Part shown: piece after piece, positions 7,640 through 17,412 of the stretch
How the letters are laid out: every line of letters begins with the position of its first letter
Position numbering within the stretch: the first letter of the stretch is position 1
From: DASXKD01 sp963806145
Lineage (GTDB): Bacteria; Actinomycetota; Actinomycetes; Streptosporangiales; Streptosporangiaceae
Assembly (NCBI GenBank): GCA_963806145.1
Contig: CAWDXD010000006.1
Coordinates: 1 to 64,000 of the forward strand
DNA: 64,000 bases
Direction: 5' to 3'
Translations under genes and position numbers: made by a program
The notes under the pieces: model-generated
What the model saw: the letters and a program-made list of their open reading frames with translations, nothing else
Database searches by the model: none
Told to the model about the DNA's origin: nothing

Positions 7640-10600
7640 GTGCTGGAGTTCGGCATTTTGGGGCCGGTGCAGGCGGTGCGGGGTGGGCGGGAGCTGGCGC
7701 TGGGCGGGCCGAGGCGGCGGGCGGTGCTGGCGTTGCTGCTGGTGGCCGGGGGGCGGGTGGTTCCGGCGGAGCGGCTGGCTGAGGAGCTGTGGGGAGCCTC
7801 CGCGCCGCCGGGGGCGGCCGGGACGCTGCGGTCTCATCTGTCGCGGTTGCGCGCGCTGGTGGGCCCGGAGGCGGCGCTGGTCGCGCGGGGCGGCGGGTAC
7901 GCCCTGGCGGCGGGGCCTGATCAGCTGGACGCGGCCCGGTTCGAGCGGCTGGCGGCGGCGGGCCGGGAGGCGCTGGAGGCGGGTGAGGCGGCGGCCGCGG
8001 CCGCCCGGTTCCGGGAGGCGCTGGGGTTGTGGCGGGGCCGCGCGCTGGCGGACGTGGCCGAGGTGGAGGCTCTGGCGCGGGAGGGGGCGCGGCTGGAGGA
8101 GCTGCGGCTGGTGGCGGTGGAGGGCCGGATCGAGGCCGAGATCGAGCTGGGCCTGGCCGCGCAGACGGCGGGCGAGTTGGAGGGCCTGGTAGCTGAGCAT
8201 CCGCTGCGCGAGCGGCTGTGGCGGCTTTCGGTGCTCGCGCTGTACCGGTGCGGGCGGCAGGCCGATGCGCTGGCCGCCTACCGTCGGGCCCGGGCGGTGC
8301 TGGCCGGGGAGCTGGGCATCGAGCCCGGCGAGGAGCTGCGGGCCCTGGAGCGGGCGGTGCTGCGGCAGCAGGTCCCGGCGGCGGCGCCGCGCCGGGCGCA
8401 GCACAATCTGCCGGCCCGGCTGACCAGCTTCGTGGGCCGGGAGCAGGAACTGGCCGCGCTGGCCGAGCTGGCCGGCCAGGCGCGGCTGGTCACCGTGACC
8501 GGGGCGGGCGGGGCCGGGAAGACCCGGCTGGCGGTGGAGTTCGCCGCGGCCGCAGCGGGCCGGTTCGGCGACGGGGTGTGGCTGGCGGGCCTGGCCGGCA
8601 TCACCGATCCCGGGCTGGTGCCGGCCCAGGTGATGGCGGCGCTGGGGGTGCGGCAGACGAGCGAGACGCCGGTGATCGAGGCGCTGCGCTACCGGCTGCG
8701 CCCGGCCGAGCTGCTGCTGGTGCTGGATAACTGCGAGCACCTGCCCGGCGCCTGCGCCGCGCTGGCGGCGGACCTGCTGGGCGCCTGTCCAGGGCTGCGG
8801 GTGCTGGCGACCAGCCGGGAGCCACTGGGCGTGCCCGGCGAGGCCATATTTCCGCTGCCGCCGCTGGCCGTGCCGCCGGAAGGAGCTGATGCGCAGGCCC
8901 TGGCGGCCGCGCCCGCGGTGCGGCTGTTCCTGGCGCGCAGCGCGCTGACCCGGCCGGGTGCCGCGGCGGCGCCGCCCGCGGTGGTGGCCCGGATCTGCCG
9001 GGCGGTGGACGGGCTGCCGCTGGCGATCGAGCTGGCCGCCGCGCGGGCGGGGGTGCTATCGGCGGAGGAGATCCAGGCCCGCCTGGCCGATGTGTTCCGT
9101 TTCCTGGCTTTGCCGCGGTCGGCCGCTGACCCGCGGCACCAGGCGCTGGGGGCCGCGATCGGCTGGAGCTATGAGCTGCTGACCGAGCCCGAGCGCCGCG
9201 GCTTCCGGGCGCTGTCGGTGTTCGCGGGCAGCTTTGGGCTGGCTGCGGTGGCCGCGGTGTGCTGCGGCGGGGACCAGGCGGCCGCGCTGGACCTAGTCGA
9301 CGTGCTGGCGGGCAAGTCGCTGGTGGTGGCCGAGCCTGCCGCGGGCGGCACCCGCTACCGGCTGCTGGAGACCATCCGCCAGTACGCCGCAGGACGGCTG
9401 GCCGAGGCAGGCGAGGCCGCTCAGGTCCGGGACCGGCACGCCGAGGCGTTCCTGGGGCTGGCGGAGCGGGAACGCGAGCTGCCGGTTCTGGTACGTGAGC
9501 AGGACAACTTCCGCGCCGCCCTGGACCACGCCCTGGCCGTCGGCGGCGGCGAGACCGGGCCGCGGCTGGCCCGCGCGCTGGGCGGGTTCTGGCTGGCCCG
9601 CGGATTGTTCGAGGAGGGGCAGGGCTGGCTGGAACGCGCCCTCGCGGCGGACCCCGCCGATCCAGGGCTGCGCGCCGACCTGCACCGGCTGCTGGGAGCG
9701 GTGCTGTATGCGGCCGGCGACCTGGAGCGGGCCCAGGCCAGCTTTGGCGCAGGGCTTGCAGATTGCCGCGGCGGATCCGGGCCTGTCCTCGGTACAGGCC
9801 CGGATCCGGGTCATGCGGGCGGACATCCAGGCCACGCAGGACGGGAACTTCGCCCGAGCCATCGAGGTGTGCGAGGCGGCTACGGCGGTACTGGAATCCG
9901 AAGGCGACCTGGAGGGCCTGGCCGAGGCGTGGCTGTCGGTCGGCAAGCTGCGGTGCGGGGGTGGTGACAGCCTGGCTGCCGAACAAGCCCTCCAGCGGGC
10001 CGCCGCCTGGGCCCGGCGAAGCGGCAACCACCGCGCGGAGCAGGAGTCTAAAACCTGGCTGGCGCTTCTCCTCGTCGGAGCCTGCCCATCCCGTTCGACG
10101 TAGCGGTCGGCCGGGCCGAGCGGCTGCTGGAAGCGGCTTCCGGCGACCCATGGGACGAGGCGGCGATACTTGAGCCGCTCTCGCTGCTTTACGGCTACGC
10201 CGGACGCTTCGCCGATGCCCGCGCAGCCTGCCAGCGCGCCCAGTCCACATTCGCCGGGTCCGGGGCGAAACTCGACTGGGCGCGGTGTGCCCAGGGCGCC
10301 GGCCGGATCGAGCTGATGGCCGGGGACCCTGTCGCGGCCGAGCAGAACCTGCGGGAGGGGTATGAGGCGCTCCGCGCGGTGGGCGAACGCGGGGATCGGG
10401 CAAACATCGTGACGTTGCTCGCCGAGGCCGCCTACGCGCAGGGGCGTTTTGGCGAGGCGCTGCGGCTGACTGAAGAAGGCGAGGCGCTGGCCGGGGCCGG
10501 CGACTTCGACGCCCAGGGCCGGTGGCGGGCAACCCGGGCCAAGCTGCTCGCCCGGCGCGGCCAGTTCCGTGCCGCCGCGCGGCTGGCCGAGGAGGCGGTG

Positions 10601-10811
10601 GCGCTGGTCCCGGCGACGTGCGATGGGCCGGAACGGGCCGAGTTCCTGGTGGCGCAGGCGGAGGTGTCCCGGCTGGCCGGGGCGGTCGGCCAGGCCGAAG
10701 CCAGCCTGCGCCGGGCGCTGCAGTTCTACCAGGACCGGCGGATGGTGGTACTGGCCGAGCGGCACCCGTGCCCTGCTCGCCAGCCTCACCAGGCAAACCG
10801 CTCCGCACTGA
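7640..10811 (+). pseudogene. AfsR/SARP-type STAND regulator, copy 1, with three frameshifts
   Basis: The reconstructed protein is about 1,050 residues. An OmpR-like winged helix (FGILGPVQAVRGG, RRRAVLALLLVAGG) is followed by a BTAD domain (DAARFERLAAAGREAL, LADVAEVEALAREGARLEEL), then an NB-ARC ATPase (Walker A VTGAGGAGKT near residue 290, Walker B LLLVLDNCEHL) and a TPR-like C-terminus (RRLLETIRQYA-type motif, DNFRAALDHAL). The reading frame breaks near 9747 (one extra G), near 10085 (two extra bases) and near 10765 (one extra base). The first frame ends in missense at about residue 703, so the TPR half is lost. GTG start with GCGGGAG 5 nt upstream. Such proteins usually activate secondary metabolism. 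Confidence 0.8.
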
Positions 10812-10846
10812 AGCCGGGAACCAGCGCTGGCCATCGCCCGGAGCCG

Positions 10847-10872
10847 GGGGACCCGCCCAGCGGCGGGTCCCC
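10847..10872 (+). terminator. GC hairpin after regulator copy 1
   Basis: Perfect 11-bp stem GGGGACCCGCC / GGCGGGTCCCC with a 4-nt loop, 35 nt after the regulator end. No T-run, as is common in actinobacteria. It could also serve the converging minus-strand gene. Confidence 0.7.
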
Positions 10873-10941
10873 GCCGCCCGTGCCGCGACCGGCACCGCGC
10901 GGGCGCTTACCTGCCCCGGGCCCGGTGCCCGGCGTGCAGCA

Positions 10942-11970
10942 CTACGTCCCGTTTGACCTTGACAAGGTCCCGCTGGTCGGTGGCCCATGCCGGGTCCGCC
11001 TGCGGCCGCTGCGCCTGCGCGGGATCCCCGCCGATCCACCTGATGTGCCGCTTGACCTGGGCGATGTCCCCCTGCCCAGTGACCCCGGTGCTGGCCGGCG
11101 CATGCCCGGCTGACGCCGCAGCCCGATGCCCGGCCGGCGTCGCCGGAACTGCCGGCCGCGATCCCGCCCGCGGTTGCCGGGGGCGATGCAGGCGTTGTCC
11201 TGGTTAGACCAGTACCCGTGGACGGTGATGCCGTCGATGCTCGCCCAGGTTGATTCGCAGATGTCGGCGATCTCGCACCAGCCGGGTCCGTGGCAGGTTC
11301 GGTTGACGCTGAGGAAGCCGCTGCCGTCGGGATCGGTGGCGGATTCGACCAGTTCGTGGGAGATGATCGCGGTGATGCTGCCCAGGTCGCCGGCGTTGGT
11401 GAACCACGCGTAGTGGATCTTCTGCCCGGAGCGTGTGTAGAAGTTGTGTTCGCCGGCCGAGCCGGTGACGGGGGTGACCCAGGCAGGCATGACGACGCCG
11501 TACACGGTCTGGTTGCCGGGGTCGGGCCCGGGGATGGTGCCGGCGCTCAGCTGGGCGTCGATGAATTCTGCGACCTGGTGGTCGGTGAAGCCGTCGGGTG
11601 GATCGGAGGAGGTGATCAGGGTCGAGCCGCGCAGGGCACCGTGCCCGCTGCCGCGGTATTGGGTGAGGCCGGTCAGGTAGCCGCTGGCCATGAGGGTGCT
11701 TACCGCGCCGGTGACCTCGGCGGCGGTGGGGGTCGCTGCGGTCTGCGGCATCCACGCGGTTCCCCAGTAGATCAGGTAGAGCTGCGGGGTTGCCAGCACC
11801 GGGCCGTGCTGGTCGACAAACCGGGCGTGCCGCCCGGACGGGCCGGGCACCGACCAGGCACGGCCGACCGGCTGGCCGCCCGCCGATGCGGTCGGCGCGG
11901 CGCCGTTGGCGAGCACCAGGGCCAGCGCGGCGGCGGCCACCCCGGTCACCAGGTTTCGTCGCGTGCTCAT
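10942..11970 (-). CDS. Secreted HELVE-motif protein (putative metalloprotease-like)
   Basis: A 342-residue protein starting MSTRRNLVTGVAAAALALVL, a signal peptide probably cleaved near the following PTASAGG. The mature part has LYLIYWGTAW, a central YGVVMPAWV, then IISHELVESATDPDGSGF, WCEIADIC and YWSNQDNACIAPG. The HELVE..TDP block followed by 'EI.DiC' and 'WSN..nACi' belongs to a family of secreted bacterial and fungal proteins resembling metalloproteases; activity is unproven. The last 80 residues are Arg-rich and unlike the family, which normally ends near NACI, so a 3' frameshift or readthrough is likely. Start ATG at 11970 with AAAGGA upstream. It lies between the two regulators, divergent from copy 2. 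Confidence 0.7.
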   Translation of the reverse strand: MSTRRNLVTGVAAAALALVLANGAAPTASAGGQPVGRAWSVPGPSGRHARFVDQHGPVLATPQLYLIYWGTAWMPQTAATPTAAEVTGAVSTLMASGYLTGLTQYRGSGHGALRGSTLITSSDPPDGFTDHQVAEFIDAQLSAGTIPGPDPGNQTVYGVVMPAWVTPVTGSAGEHNFYTRSGQKIHYAWFTNAGDLGSITAIISHELVESATDPDGSGFLSVNRTCHGPGWCEIADICESTWASIDGITVHGYWSNQDNACIAPGNRGRDRGRQFRRRRPGIGLRRQPGMRRPAPGSLGRGTSPRSSGTSGGSAGIPRRRSGRRRTRHGPPTSGTLSRSNGT

Positions 11971-12461
11971 GGCCGTGGTCCTTTGCTTCCGGCGGCCGCC
12001 GGTCGGCCGCGCGGAATGAGGAAAACCCGGCATCGTTGCCATCTGGCTGCCGTCTTGTTGACAGCGCCCACAACAACGGGCGGACCGTCACAACCGGGGG
12101 AAACGCGGGCCCGGGCCCATCTCAAGGCGAAACTGACCGTCTGGTCCCCGGGCTCTCCAGCGGACGGGGCAGTGGCCGTTATGCGGAAGATGAACACCCG
12201 GCGAAGGCGCCCCCCGGAGCCTGATGCTCGCGCGGAACGCCGACTCGGCGGGCTGATGATCAACTGCGGTGTCCTGGTGGCGGCATGCAGATGCCCTGAT
12301 TTGCCGCCTGGGCAGGCATCTCCTGTCTCGGCTGTGCTGTACTGCTCCTCCTGTCGTGGACCTCTGGATTACCTGGGGCGGCCTGGTTGCCTTGGCAGGT
12401 TCCGGTGGCCGACGATGTAGCTGTGCGAGGCGATCAGGCCCCGTACTTGGGGGGAGGCCCG
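11971..12461. other. Divergent intergenic region between secreted protein and regulator copy 2
   Basis: About 490 nt with no supported gene. It must contain the promoter for the minus-strand secreted protein and, at its right end (12409-12437), the block shared with the upstream region of regulator copy 1. Confidence 0.4.
12409..12437 (+). repeat. Shared upstream block of the STAND regulators, copy 2
   Basis: Matches 7584-7612 at 28 of 29 positions and lies 25 nt before the regulator start, with GGGGAGG and the GTG following. Confidence 0.7.
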
Positions 12462-15400
12462 GTGCTGGAGTTCCGCGTTCTGGGGCCCGTGCAGGCGGTC
12501 CGGGATGGCCGCGAGCTGGCGCTCGGCGGGCCGAGGCGGCGGGCAGTGCTCGCGTTGCTGCTGGTGGCCGGAGGGCGGGTGGTCCCGGCGGAGCAGCTGG
12601 CCGAGGAACTGTGGGAAGGCTCCCCGCCGCCGGGGGCGGCGGGGACGCTGCGGTCGCACGTGTCGCGGCTGCGCGCGCTGACGGGCCCGGATGCCGCACT
12701 GATCGCGCGGGGCGGCGGGTACGCCCTGGTGGCGGGGCCTGATCAGCTGGACGCGGCCCGGTTCGAGCGGCTGGCGGGGGCGGGCCGGGACGCGCTGGAG
12801 CACGGTGAGCCAGCGGCCGCGGCGAGCCGGTTCCGTGAGGCACTGGGATTGTGGCGCGGCCGGGCACTGGCGGATGTGGCGGAGGTGGAGCCGCTGGCGC
12901 GGGAGGGTGCCCGGCTGGAGGAGCTTCGGCTGCTGGCGACCGAGGGCCGGGTGGACGCCGACCTGGCGTTGGGGCAGCACGCGGAGGTGATCGGGGAGCT
13001 GGAGGGCCTGGTCGCGGAGTATCCGGTGCGGGAGCGGTTGTGGCGGCTGCTGGTGCTTGCGTTGTACCGGGCGGGGCGGCAGGCTGATGCGCTGGCTGCT
13101 TACCGGCGGGCGCGGGAGATGCTGGCCGCTGAGCTGGGCATCGAGCCGGGGGAGGAGCTGCGGGCGCTGGAGCAGGCGGTGTTGCGGCAGGAGGTCCCGG
13201 CGCCGCCGCCGTCGGCGCGGCATAACCTGCCGGTGCGGCTGACCAGTTTTGTGGGCCGGGAGGAGGAGCTGGCCGCGGTGGGGGGGCTGGTCGGTGAGGC
13301 GCGGCTGGTCACGCTGGCCGGGGCTGGCGGGGCGGGGAAGACCCGGTTGGCGGTGGAGTTCGCCGCGGCCGCGGCCGGGGATTTCCGGGATGGCGTGTGG
13401 CTGGCCGGTCTGGCTGGCATCGCCGAGGCTGAGCTGGTGCCGTCGGTGGTGATGGCGGCGCTGGGGGTGCGGCAGTCCGGAGAGGTGGCGGTGATGGAGG
13501 CGTTGCGGTACCGGCTGCGGTCGGCGGAGTTGCTGCTGGTGCTGGACAACTGTGAGCATCTTGTGGATGCGTGCGCTGGGCTGGCGGTGGCGTTGCTGGG
13601 CAGCTGCCCGGGGCTGCGGGTGCTGGCCACCAGCCGGGAGGTGCTGGGCGTGCCCGGGGAGGCGGTGTATGTGGTGCCGCCGCTGCCGGTGCCACCGCAG
13701 TCCTCGGATGCGGGGGCGCTGGCCCGTGCGCCTGCGGTGCGGCTGTTTGAGGCGCGCGGCAGGTCGGCGGCGGGCCCGGGGGCGCCGGTGCCGGTGGAGA
13801 CTGCGGCCGGGATCTGCCGGGAACTAGATGGCCTGCCGCTGGCGATCGAGCTGGCCGCGGCGCGGATGAGCGTGCTGTCGGCGGAGGAGATCGCGGCCCG
13901 CCTGGCCGATAAGTTCCGGTTGCTTGGCCCGGCGGCGGCCGGTGGGCGAGGCGCGGCACCAGACGCTGAAGGCCGCGATCGGCTGGAGTTATGACCTGCT
14001 GTCTGAGCAGGAGCGCCGGGTGTTCGGCGGGCTGTCGGTGTTCGCCGGCGGGTTCACCCTGGCCGCGGCGGCCGTGGTGTGCTGCGGCGGAGACCAGGCG
14101 GCCGCGCTGGATCTGATGGACCAGCTCGTCAGTAAGTCACTAGTGGTCACCGAGCCGGCCCGGGGTGGCACCCGGTACCGGTTGCTGGAGACCATCCGCC
14201 AGTACGCTGCGGAGGCCCTGGCCGCGGCGGGCGAGACCGAGCATGCCCGGCGGCGGCATGCCGAGGCGTTCTTGCACCTGGCGGAGACCGAAGGCGAGCT
14301 GGAAGTGCTGCTGCCCGAGCAGGACAACTTCCGCGCCGCGCTGGAGCACACGCTGTCGGGCGGCAGCCAGGCCGGGCCGCAGCTGGCCCGGGCGCTGGGC
14401 GGTTTCTGGCTGGCGCGCGGGTTGTTGCAGGAGGCCCGCGGCTGGCTGGAGCGTGCCCTCGCGGCGGGCCCGGCCGGCCCGCGGCTGCACGCCGACCTGC
14501 TCCGGCTGCTCGGGACGGTGTGTTTTGCGCTCGGCGACCTGGAACGGGCACAAGCAGCCCTGGCCCAGGGCTTCGCGGTCGCCGCGGCGGCTGGCCTGCG
14601 CTCCGCGCAGGCCCGGATCGCGGTCGTGCAGGCGGACATTGGGGTTGACCAAAGCGGGCACTTCCGCGAGGTACTCGACACGTGCGCGGCGGCCGCACCG
14701 GTGCTGGAATCCGAAGGCGACCTGGAAGGCCTGGCCGAGGCGTGGCTGCTGGTTGGCAAGGTGCATTTGTGGGGTGTTGACGCCCGGGCTGCGGAGGAAC
14801 CGCTCGAGCGCGCCGCGGCCTACGCGCGGCAAAGCGGCAACCGCCACGTGGCGAGGGAGGCCCGGCGCTGGCTGGCAGCTCGCCCTCCTGGACCTGCCCA
14901 TCCCCGCCGATGTGGCGGTCGGCCGCGCCGAGCGGCTGCTCGAAGCGGCCGCCGGCGACCCATGGGACGAGGCAGCGATACTCCCAGAACTCGCGTGGCA
15001 TTACGCCAACGCTGGCCGGCTCGCCGACGCCCGCGCGGCCTGCCAGCGCGCCCAGTCCATACTCACCGCATCCGGCGCGGAGTTGGACGGAGCGATAGCC
15101 GCCATGGAGGCCGGCCGGGTCGAGCTGATCGCCGGGGACCCTGCCGCAGCCGAACGTGCCCTGAGGCCAGCAAACGAGGTGCTCCGCGCGATGGGCGAAG
15201 CCGGATTTCGGTCAAGCGTCGTTGGCCTGCTCGCGGAGGCCGCCTACGCACAAGGACGTTTTGACCAGGCGCAGCAGCTGACCGAAGACGCCGAGACGCT
15301 CGCCGTGACCGACGACTTCGACGCCCAGGGCCGGTGGCGGGCAACACGGGCGAAGCTGCTCGCCCGGCGCGGCCAGTTCCCCGCCGCCGCCCGGCTGGCC

Positions 15401-15634
15401 GACGAGGCGGTGACGCTGGCCCCAGCGATGCACGAATCGCCGCAATGGGCCGAGTTCCTGGTGGCGCAAGCCGAGGTGCACCGGCTCGCTGGGGCGCTCG
15501 ACCAGGCCGAAGCCAGCCTGCGCCAGGCGCTGCAGTTCTATGAGGACCGGCGAATAGTGCCGCTGGCCGCGCAGGCCCGCGCCCTGCTCGCCAGCCTCGC
15601 CACGCAACGCCACGCCCCGGCGCAAGGGCGGTAA
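12462..15634 (+). pseudogene. AfsR/SARP-type STAND regulator, copy 2, with two frameshifts
   Basis: A paralogue of the gene at 7640 with the same order: winged helix (FRVLGPVQAVRDG), BTAD, NB-ARC (LAGAGGAGKTRL near residue 288; LLLVLDNCEHLVDAC) and TPR-like repeats ending LASLATQRHAPAQGR. One extra G near 13926 ends the first frame about 488 residues in, just after the NB-ARC domain. One extra A near 14877 shifts the frame again in the TPR half. The GTG start has GGGGAGG 5 nt upstream. Without the shifts it would be about 1,050 residues. A truncated winged helix-BTAD-NB-ARC protein could still be made; a full-length one could not. Confidence 0.8.
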
Positions 15635-15650
15635 CGTCGCACCAGGCCAA

Positions 15651-15679
15651 GACCCGGGCGCACCCAGAGCGCCCGGGTC
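15651..15679 (+). terminator. GC hairpin after regulator copy 2
   Basis: Perfect 11-bp stem GACCCGGGCGC / GCGCCCGGGTC with a 7-nt loop, 16 nt after the regulator stop codon. Confidence 0.75.
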
Positions 15680-15904
15680 CCTGACGGTTACCTACCGATG
15701 GGGTGGCAGATGTCAGGGTCCAGGCTGCGATTTGGCGCAGGAACGGCCCTGGGCAGTGGTTTCCCGGTGTTAGGAACTCATCGGCGGCCAAGACATAGGC
15801 ACCCTAAGGCGTGAGTGCGGCACGAGACCGCCAGCCTCGCTGTAAAGATGCAGGTCAGTGAGCAGAGCCATGTCAGCGTATGTTCGGCTCCATGCTCGAT
15901 TCAG

Positions 15905-15976
15905 TGCCCCCGGTAGGATTCGAACCTACGCTCACGGCTCCGGAGGCCGTTGCTCTCTCCCCTGAGCTACGGGGGC
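15905..15976 (-). tRNA. tRNA-Arg (anticodon CCG)
   Basis: On the minus strand the 72-nt sequence folds as a tRNA. The acceptor stem is GCCCCCG / CGGGGGC with discriminator A, the D arm contains AGCTCAGGGGAGAGAGC, the anticodon stem is ACGGC / GCCGT with loop CTCCGGA (anticodon CCG, reading CGG), and the T arm contains GGTTCGAATCC. The 3' CCA is not encoded. Its 3' end faces the decayed region on the left, the usual side for elements integrated at a tRNA. Confidence 0.95.
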
Positions 15977-16107
15977 TCAGGACTCCGCAAGATTACCAGT
16001 CCCGGCGGGCATGCCGGGCCGCCGGCGGAGAGCGCGGCGCCAGGTCTTCCCGGACCGTACATCCGAGTTTCCGGCGCGGCCGGTCGCGGGCAGTGCCGGG
16101 GAGACGC

Positions 16108-16120
16108 TACCCTCGCGCCC
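16108..16120 (+). promoter_or_regulatory. -10 box placing the response regulator on a leaderless mRNA
   Basis: TACCCT at 16108-16113 is followed by 7 nt and then the GTG start codon at 16121. There is no ribosome binding site, so the transcript probably starts at or next to the start codon. Confidence 0.5.
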
Positions 16121-16519
16121 GTGGCGCAGGGACTGGGACGCGTGCTCGTGGTGGACGACGATGAGGTGATTCGTCAGCTCATAGCCGTCAACTTGACCCT
16201 GGAAGGGTTCGACGTCGCGACCGCGGTAGACGGCCAGGACTGCCTGGACAAGGTCACCGCGATCGACCCCGACGTGATCACGCTCGACATCATGATGCCG
16301 AGGCTGGACGGCTGGATGACCGCGAGCCTGCTCCGGCGCAACCCGGATACCAGCACGATCAAGGTCGTGCTTATCACGGCCCGCGCTCAGGAGGACGACA
16401 AGAAGCGCGGCAGGCAGATCGGCGTGGACGCCTACCTGACCAAGCCGTTCGACCCGTCGGAAATGATCCGCGTGGTCAGGGAACTGGCCGGTCACCCGCC
16501 CGTCGCCGACCCCGCCTAG
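16121..16519 (+). CDS. CheY-like single-domain response regulator
   Basis: A 132-residue receiver domain with no output domain. The acidic pocket VLVVDDDE (D12-D14), phospho-acceptor D56 in TLDIMMPRLDGW, T86 in LITAR and K108 in LTKPFDP are all present, so it should be phosphorylatable. No histidine kinase is encoded nearby; it may act in a phosphorelay or by protein contact. The GTG at 16121 is chosen because a TACCCT -10 box sits 7 nt upstream. Its 3' end overlaps the convergent methyltransferase gene by 44 nt. Confidence 0.85.
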   Translation: MAQGLGRVLVVDDDEVIRQLIAVNLTLEGFDVATAVDGQDCLDKVTAIDPDVITLDIMMPRLDGWMTASLLRRNPDTSTIKVVLITARAQEDDKKRGRQIGVDAYLTKPFDPSEMIRVVRELAGHPPVADPA

Positions 16520-17369
16520 CCCCGCCGCCTGCCGGGCGCCCGGGGCGTCCCTGCGCCGCGCCGCCCCGGGACGGGCTGCCGCGGGAAGCGCCGCCGTGGG
16601 ACGGCCCGGCCGCGCGGAACAGGCCCGCCCACTGGTGCACGCCGAGCTGGGACGGCAGCGCGTCAGCCCCGAAACCCAGTTCGCTCGCGAGCCCCGCAAA
16701 CCGGGACCGGGGGATAGCGCGCGCCAGCGCGCTCGCCACGGTCGGCCGCGCGCCCTCGAACGCGGCCGTGACGAAGGCCGTGTAGTCGCGCCGGGACGGC
16801 ACGCCCACCAGCGGGGGATCACGCCGGGTGACGATCAGCACCGCCGCGTCCACCCGTGGCCTCGGGCGAAACGCCGCCGCCGGGATCCGTGCCCCGGTGC
16901 CAAACTCGTACCACGGCTCCCAGCACGCGTTCAGCAGCGTGCCCCGCCCTCCGGTACCCCTCTTCCGTGCCACCTCCGCCTGAACGATCAGGTCCGCCCG
17001 GGCGAGGACATCCGAATCCAGCAGATGGCGCAGGATCTTCGTGGTGATCCCGAACGGGATGTTGGCGACCACGCGAAACGGCCCGGCAGGCCACGGCGTC
17101 TCCAGCACGTCAGCCTCGACCACCGTGACCGCGGGCCAGGTGGCGAACTTGGCGCGCAGCCGCTCCGCCAGGGATGGATCACGCTCGACCGCGAGGACGT
17201 GGGCTCCCCGCCGCACCAGCGCCGCGCTGATCAGGCCGTTTCCCGCGCCGATGTCGACCACCAGGTCCCCGGCTCCCGCCCCGGATCCATTCACGAGCGC
17301 GTCTATCGCGTGGCGGTCGACGAGGAAGTTCTGGCTGAGAACCCGGCGCCGGACGGCTCTGTCAGGCAT
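16476..17369 (-). CDS. Erm-type rRNA adenine N6-methyltransferase
   Basis: A 297-residue SAM-dependent methyltransferase of the Erm/KsgA superfamily. It starts near RRVLSQNFLVD, typical of Erm, then has the SAM loop VVDIGAGNGLISAAL, the acidic AVERDPSLAERL, the EADVLETPWP segment and the catalytic VVANIPFGITTKIL (N-I-P-F). Erm enzymes methylate A2058 of 23S rRNA and can give macrolide-lincosamide-streptogramin B resistance; whether this one does is inferred. The last 35 residues are Gly/Arg-rich. TACGCT ends 6 nt before the ATG, suggesting a leaderless mRNA. Divergent from the DALR gene. Confidence 0.75.
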   Translation of the reverse strand: MPDRAVRRRVLSQNFLVDRHAIDALVNGSGAGAGDLVVDIGAGNGLISAALVRRGAHVLAVERDPSLAERLRAKFATWPAVTVVEADVLETPWPAGPFRVVANIPFGITTKILRHLLDSDVLARADLIVQAEVARKRGTGGRGTLLNACWEPWYEFGTGARIPAAAFRPRPRVDAAVLIVTRRDPPLVGVPSRRDYTAFVTAAFEGARPTVASALARAIPRSRFAGLASELGFGADALPSQLGVHQWAGLFRAAGPSHGGASRGSPSRGGAAQGRPGRPAGGGARRGRRRAGDRPVP

Positions 17370-17412
17370 GCGCCGAGCGTAGCCGCCGCCGCGGACCGGT
17401 TAGCCTGCAACG
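17370..17412. promoter_or_regulatory. Compact divergent promoter between Erm-type gene and DALR gene
   Basis: The 43-nt gap contains TACGCT (minus strand, 17381-17376), 6 nt before the methyltransferase ATG, and TAGCCT (plus strand, 17401-17406), 6 nt before the DALR GTG. Both are TANNNT -10 boxes at leaderless spacing, so the two promoters must interleave. Confidence 0.5.

Noticed and set aside
8601..11039. 812-codon minus-strand open frame
   Set aside because: It is antisense to the first STAND regulator; composition is Arg/Pro-rich with no motif. It is a shadow caused by GC-biased codon use.
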